Positions 14,006 to 17,941 of a DNA stretch of 17,941 nt are shown one piece after another (the stretch's first letter is position 1; each line of letters opens with the position of its first letter). The position numbers and the translations under genes are program-made. The stretch is from JBDSLU01 sp039916225. GTDB lineage: Bacteria > Acidobacteriota > Vicinamibacteria > Vicinamibacterales > Vicinamibacteraceae. The notes beneath the pieces were generated by a model. That model ran no database searches. It saw only the letters and a program-made list of their open reading frames with translations, and was not told where the DNA came from. The stretch covers positions 1 to 17,941 of the forward strand of contig JBDSLU010000300.1 of NCBI GenBank assembly GCA_039916225.1, written 5' to 3'.

Positions 14006-16315
14006 TCAGCGCAACCGCGCGAGGGTGTCTTCGCCTGTGCAGCGGCGCGCCGCTTCGAGCGACGCCACGACCGCGGTAGCGGTGACGAGGATCGCCGCGG
14101 CGGCGAAGCTCAAGGGATCGCGGCTCTCCAGTTGATAGAGGAGCGCTTCCAGATAGCGACCGGCCATCCACGAGAGCAGTAATCCGCCGGCCAGACCACC
14201 GCCGGCGGCCATCGCTGCGTGCCGCGTCATGCTCTCCAGGACGTCGAAGCTCGAGGCCCCCAGCGCCAGACGGATGGCGACGTCGCGCGCCCGGGCCCGC
14301 AGCAGCAGACCGACGACCGCGAAGATCGTCGTCGACGCCACGGCGATCGAGACGACGGCACAGGCCAGCGCCAGCAGGCTCTGGAGCTGCCGATCGCGGT
14401 ACGAGCGGGACATCACATCCTCGACGCGGGTGTATTCGAAGACGAGGACGCCGGGCGCGGCGCCATGTACCAGCGCCCTGATTCGTGCCTCGGTCAGCGC
14501 CGGCCGACCGCACTTCACCACCATCGTCATCACCGAAGCCCGGGCCGGCACGAAGATCTCCGGCTTGGCCTCCGCGGTGAGACCGAAATGCCTGACGGAG
14601 GCGACGACGCCGACCACCTCGGCCCACGGATCGTTCTTGTCGAACGGCATCCGGATGCGACGCCCGAGGGCGCTCTGGCCCGGCCACAGCGACTGCGCGA
14701 GGCGCTCGTTGAGCACGACCTGGCGGAATCCGACGCCGTCGGCGCGGGTGAACGCGCGCCCTTCCACGAGGCGCGTCCCGATGGTCGCGAAGTAGCCGGG
14801 TGACACGGTCCGGAAGTAGGCCGGAAGCCCCGCCGATGCCGCGCTTTCGCTGCCACTCACCGGAATCTGGAAGCCGCCGAAATCCCGCAGCGGCAGGTGG
14901 CTGGTCGACCCGACTGCCTCGACGCCGGGCTCCGGCCGCAACGCGTCCTCGATCCGCTGGAAGACGTCGTTCGTCCGCGGGTCGGTCCCCGCCGGCATCT
15001 CGGCGCGGAAGGCGATGATGCCGGATGGATCGATCCCCGCCTCGGTCCGCAGCACGTTGTGGAAACTCTGCCAGAGGAGCAGCGTGCAGACGACAGCGGC
15101 AGTCGTCAGCGACACCTGCGCGGCGACCAGCGCCAGCGACAACCCGCCGGGCGCCATCGCCTCGCTCTCGATGGTGCGGGCACCACCCCCGGACGAAGCG
15201 TGCACCGACAGACTCCGGATTCTCCAGATGGCGACCAGGCCGGCCAGGAGCGAACAGGCCGCGGCGAGGCCGGCCGTCGCCAGCACGGTCCGCCACGACA
15301 CAACGACCGGAATCGTGTGCGCTACGCGGTCCGACAGCAGTTGCGAGGCAAACTGGCCGGCTATGGCCGCGAGGCCGAGGGCGAGCGCGGCGCCGCCGCC
15401 GTAAAGAGCCGCCGATTCGAGACCGACCAGCGCCAGCAGGTGCCGCGGCCTGGCGCCGAGGGCGAGGCGGGTGGCGAATTCGGCACTGCGCCCGGCCAGG
15501 CGCAGCACCTGCGAGTGCAGCACGGCCACCCAGCTGACGAGCAGAATCAGCGCCGACAGCCACTCGGCCAACCGCATCTTGTCGGCGAGCCCGGTGCTGA
15601 GCGTCTCTCGCAACGGCACCAGGGCGTCCTCGGCGACGTTGCGGCCGCCAGCCGTTGCCTGCGCGCGCAGCGCCTGGCGGGCCGCGGCAATCCCGACGTC
15701 AGGCTTGAAGCGGGCCACGCCCCGCAGGTAGATGGTGCCTCGGTAGAAGCCGAAGCCGACATCGTCGGCAGGCATCCAGACGTCGGCACGGCCCGGGAAC
15801 TCGAAGGCCGCCGGCATGACGCCGAGGACGTCCCGGCGCAGACCGTCGACGACGACCGACGATGCGCCGGCGTCGAGGATCCCGGCGAGGTGTTCGCTGA
15901 TCACGACGCCATGCGCGCCGCTCACGCCGGGACTCGCGAACGTCCGGCCGCGAAGGGGTTGGTCGCGGAACACCTCGAAGAACGACGGCGTCACGGCGGC
16001 CATCCTGACGCGCAGGGGCTCGCCGGCGACGCCGACAGTCCCATCGCCGCTCCGGTAGCCGGCCACGGCAGCGAAGGCCGGCACCGCGGGGACCGCCCCA
16101 TTCAGCTCGGTGCCCGGCCCCGTCTTCCAGAACTCGTCGAGGAGCGCGACGCGCTCGCCGTCCCGGTAGGGCAACGGCTGCAGGAATAGCGCGTCCGCCA
16201 CCGCGACGAGGACGGCGTTGGCGCCCAGGCCGACGCCCATGATCAGCAGCACCATCACGGCGTAGAGGCGCTGCCGCGACAGGGCACGAAGCGTGTGGAG
16301 GATCTCGAGCGTCAT
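14006..16315 (-). CDS. ADOP-type duplicated ABC transporter permease (orphan)
   Basis: 769-aa permease with the MacB_PCD-FtsX module twice, as in the acidobacterial duplicated orphan permease (ADOP) family. Half one: a first helix at about 16-40 with GVGLGANAVLVAVADALFLQ (the family's GIGANTAIF...LLRPLPY region), a periplasmic domain, then helices at about 250-370 around EFATRLALGARPRHLL. Half two starts near 400 (LSLALVAAQVSLTTAAVVCT) and ends with FtsX helices at 650-760 around ARDVAIRLALGASSFDVLES. No ATPase domain or partner ATPase gene is nearby. Many ADOP proteins have an additional cytoplasmic segment of about 80 residues before the first helix; this one begins almost directly at the helix. 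The start ATG at 16315 lacks a clear ribosome site. Its substrate is unknown. Confidence 0.9.
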   Translation of the reverse strand: MTLEILHTLRALSRQRLYAVMVLLIMGVGLGANAVLVAVADALFLQPLPYRDGERVALLDEFWKTGPGTELNGAVPAVPAFAAVAGYRSGDGTVGVAGEPLRVRMAAVTPSFFEVFRDQPLRGRTFASPGVSGAHGVVISEHLAGILDAGASSVVVDGLRRDVLGVMPAAFEFPGRADVWMPADDVGFGFYRGTIYLRGVARFKPDVGIAAARQALRAQATAGGRNVAEDALVPLRETLSTGLADKMRLAEWLSALILLVSWVAVLHSQVLRLAGRSAEFATRLALGARPRHLLALVGLESAALYGGGAALALGLAAIAGQFASQLLSDRVAHTIPVVVSWRTVLATAGLAAACSLLAGLVAIWRIRSLSVHASSGGGARTIESEAMAPGGLSLALVAAQVSLTTAAVVCTLLLWQSFHNVLRTEAGIDPSGIIAFRAEMPAGTDPRTNDVFQRIEDALRPEPGVEAVGSTSHLPLRDFGGFQIPVSGSESAASAGLPAYFRTVSPGYFATIGTRLVEGRAFTRADGVGFRQVVLNERLAQSLWPGQSALGRRIRMPFDKNDPWAEVVGVVASVRHFGLTAEAKPEIFVPARASVMTMVVKCGRPALTEARIRALVHGAAPGVLVFEYTRVEDVMSRSYRDRQLQSLLALACAVVSIAVASTTIFAVVGLLLRARARDVAIRLALGASSFDVLESMTRHAAMAAGGGLAGGLLLSWMAGRYLEALLYQLESRDPLSFAAAAILVTATAVVASLEAARRCTGEDTLARLR

Positions 16316-16428
16316 GATGAGCGCTGCGATCAGGGTCTGTTCGACCCGGCGATAAGGGGTGCGCGCAGCCTAACACGCGGGGGCTCCACGGGCCCAGCAG
16401 ACCGGCCGCGCGTCTCGGTGCCGGGCGG

Positions 16429-17093
<665 letters not shown>

Positions 17094-17097
<4 letters not shown>

Positions 17098-17941
17098 ACC
17101 GCGGCCGGGTCGAAGCGCTCGATCCGATCCTTGACCAGGGCCATGAACTGGTCGGCGACGATGCCGTCGATCAGCCGGTGATCGAAGCCGAGCGTGAGAT
17201 AGGCACGCAGCCGGATGGCGATGCCGTCGTCGATGACCACCGGCCGCTTCTCGATGGTGCCGACGCCGAGGATCGCCAGCTGCGGCGGGTTGATGATCGG
17301 CATGCCGAACTGGGCGCCGAAGGTGCCCGGGTTGGTGATGGTGAAGGTGCCGCCGTGCACCTCCTCGTTCTTGAGCTGCTTGGCGCGGGCCCGCGTCGCG
17401 AGATCGACGATGCCGCGGCTCAACTCGCGCAGATCGCGATCCTGCGCGCGATGAATGACCGGAACGATCAGCCCCCAGTCGAGGGCAACGGCGATACCGA
17501 GGTTGACGTCCTGCGAGTAGACGACCGTGTCGCCCTTGTGCGCCGCGTTCAGGATCGGCGCGTGCTGCAGCGCCTCGACGACGGCCTTGGCGATGAAGGA
17601 GAGGAAGGTCAGCTTGACGCCCGCCCGCTCGTAGTCGTCCTTCCTGGCCCGGCGGAGCCGGTCGACATGGGTGAAGTCGACCTCGAACACCGAGTGCACG
17701 TGGGCAGCCGTCGCCTGGCTGTAGACCATGTGCTCGGCGATCTTCTTGCGCATGACGCCGAGCGGCACGGCGGCGACGCGTTCGCCGTCGGCAAAGGCCG
17801 GCGCCGGCCCGCCAATCGGCCCGCTCGGGGCCCCGACTCCGGAGTCCTTCCTCGCAACCACTCCGGAGTCGTGTCGGGGAAGCGACACCTGACGGGGCGG
17901 GGCGCCGCCTTCGATGACCCGAAGGATGTCGTATTTGGTGA
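17094..17941 (-). CDS. 2-oxoacid dehydrogenase E2 (dihydrolipoamide acyltransferase), C-terminal part, 5' end outside the window
   Basis: About 282 codons of the C-terminal part of an E2 core protein. The edge of the window reads TKYDILRVIEGG, the end of a peripheral subunit (E3)-binding domain. A Pro/Ala/Gly linker follows, then the acyltransferase catalytic domain from VPLGVMRKKIAEHM to the end. The catalytic motif DHRLIDG, with His and Asp, lies near the C-terminus, and FTITNPGTFG and GLIVPVIHRAQ are family hallmarks. The frame stays open to base 17941, so the GTG at 17888 is internal and not the real start. Whether it serves pyruvate, 2-oxoglutarate or branched-chain oxoacids cannot be settled here. 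It is directly upstream of lipB with a four-base overlap. Confidence 0.92.

Noticed and set aside
14897..16189. 430-codon plus-strand frame opposite the ADOP permease
   Set aside because: Shadow of the permease. The product is hydrophilic, repetitive in Gly/Arg/Asp and matches no family I recognise.
16316..16428. Gap between the ADOP gene and lipB
   Set aside because: I looked for a promoter, small gene or strong hairpin. Only a weak five-base stem (GGGTC/GACCC) was seen, so nothing is called.

Overview
The window is GC-rich chromosomal DNA that is almost fully coding, with short gaps and frequent start-stop overlaps. The best lineage guess is Acidobacteriota, possibly the Vicinamibacteria. 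This is an inference from a duplicated MacB-type permease of the acidobacterial ADOP kind, a DUF5916/CBM9 outer-membrane protein, the high GC content and the overall style of the gene set. No rRNA, tRNA, CRISPR array, transposase, integrase or phage gene was seen, so it reads as an ordinary housekeeping and envelope region, not a mobile island.

Layout. Bases 1-2575 (minus strand) hold the upstream part of a MacAB-like efflux operon: a membrane-fusion protein, one FtsX/MacB permease, and the first 22 codons of a second permease. No ATPase is in view. A 139-bp divergent gap with two dyads and an extended -10 promoter leads to a plus-strand block (2715-4557): the NAD(H)-binding alpha-1 subunit of proton-translocating transhydrogenase without its membrane partners, a small FHA-domain protein overlapping it by four bases, and a VOC-fold protein. 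Two tandem hairpins separate this block from a convergent minus-strand run (4679-8729): an MBL-fold glyoxalase II-like hydrolase, a DUF5916 outer-membrane protein whose 5' end is broken, a SnoaL-like protein and a secreted alpha/beta hydrolase. A PLP threonine/serine dehydratase (8805-9770, plus) follows. Between it and a convergent SDR oxidoreductase (9943-10668, minus) lies an inverted array of 7-base units.

From 10691 to 13940 (plus) lies a probable three-gene operon: a lactate/malate dehydrogenase-fold protein that has lost the family's catalytic residues, and two tandem CNNM/CBS membrane proteins. Bases 14006-17941 (minus) carry the C-terminal part of a 2-oxoacid dehydrogenase E2, lipB (octanoyltransferase) overlapping it by four bases, and an orphan ADOP permease.

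Functional links that can be defended: LipB starts the lipoylation on which E2 depends; MacA and the permeases form one pump; the CNNM pair probably acts together. No complete new system is evident. The most interesting items are the heptad inverted array, the catalytically degenerate MDH-like gene, a back-to-back promoter that would give leaderless transcripts both ways, the transhydrogenase subunit coupled to an FHA protein, and the broken DUF5916 gene.
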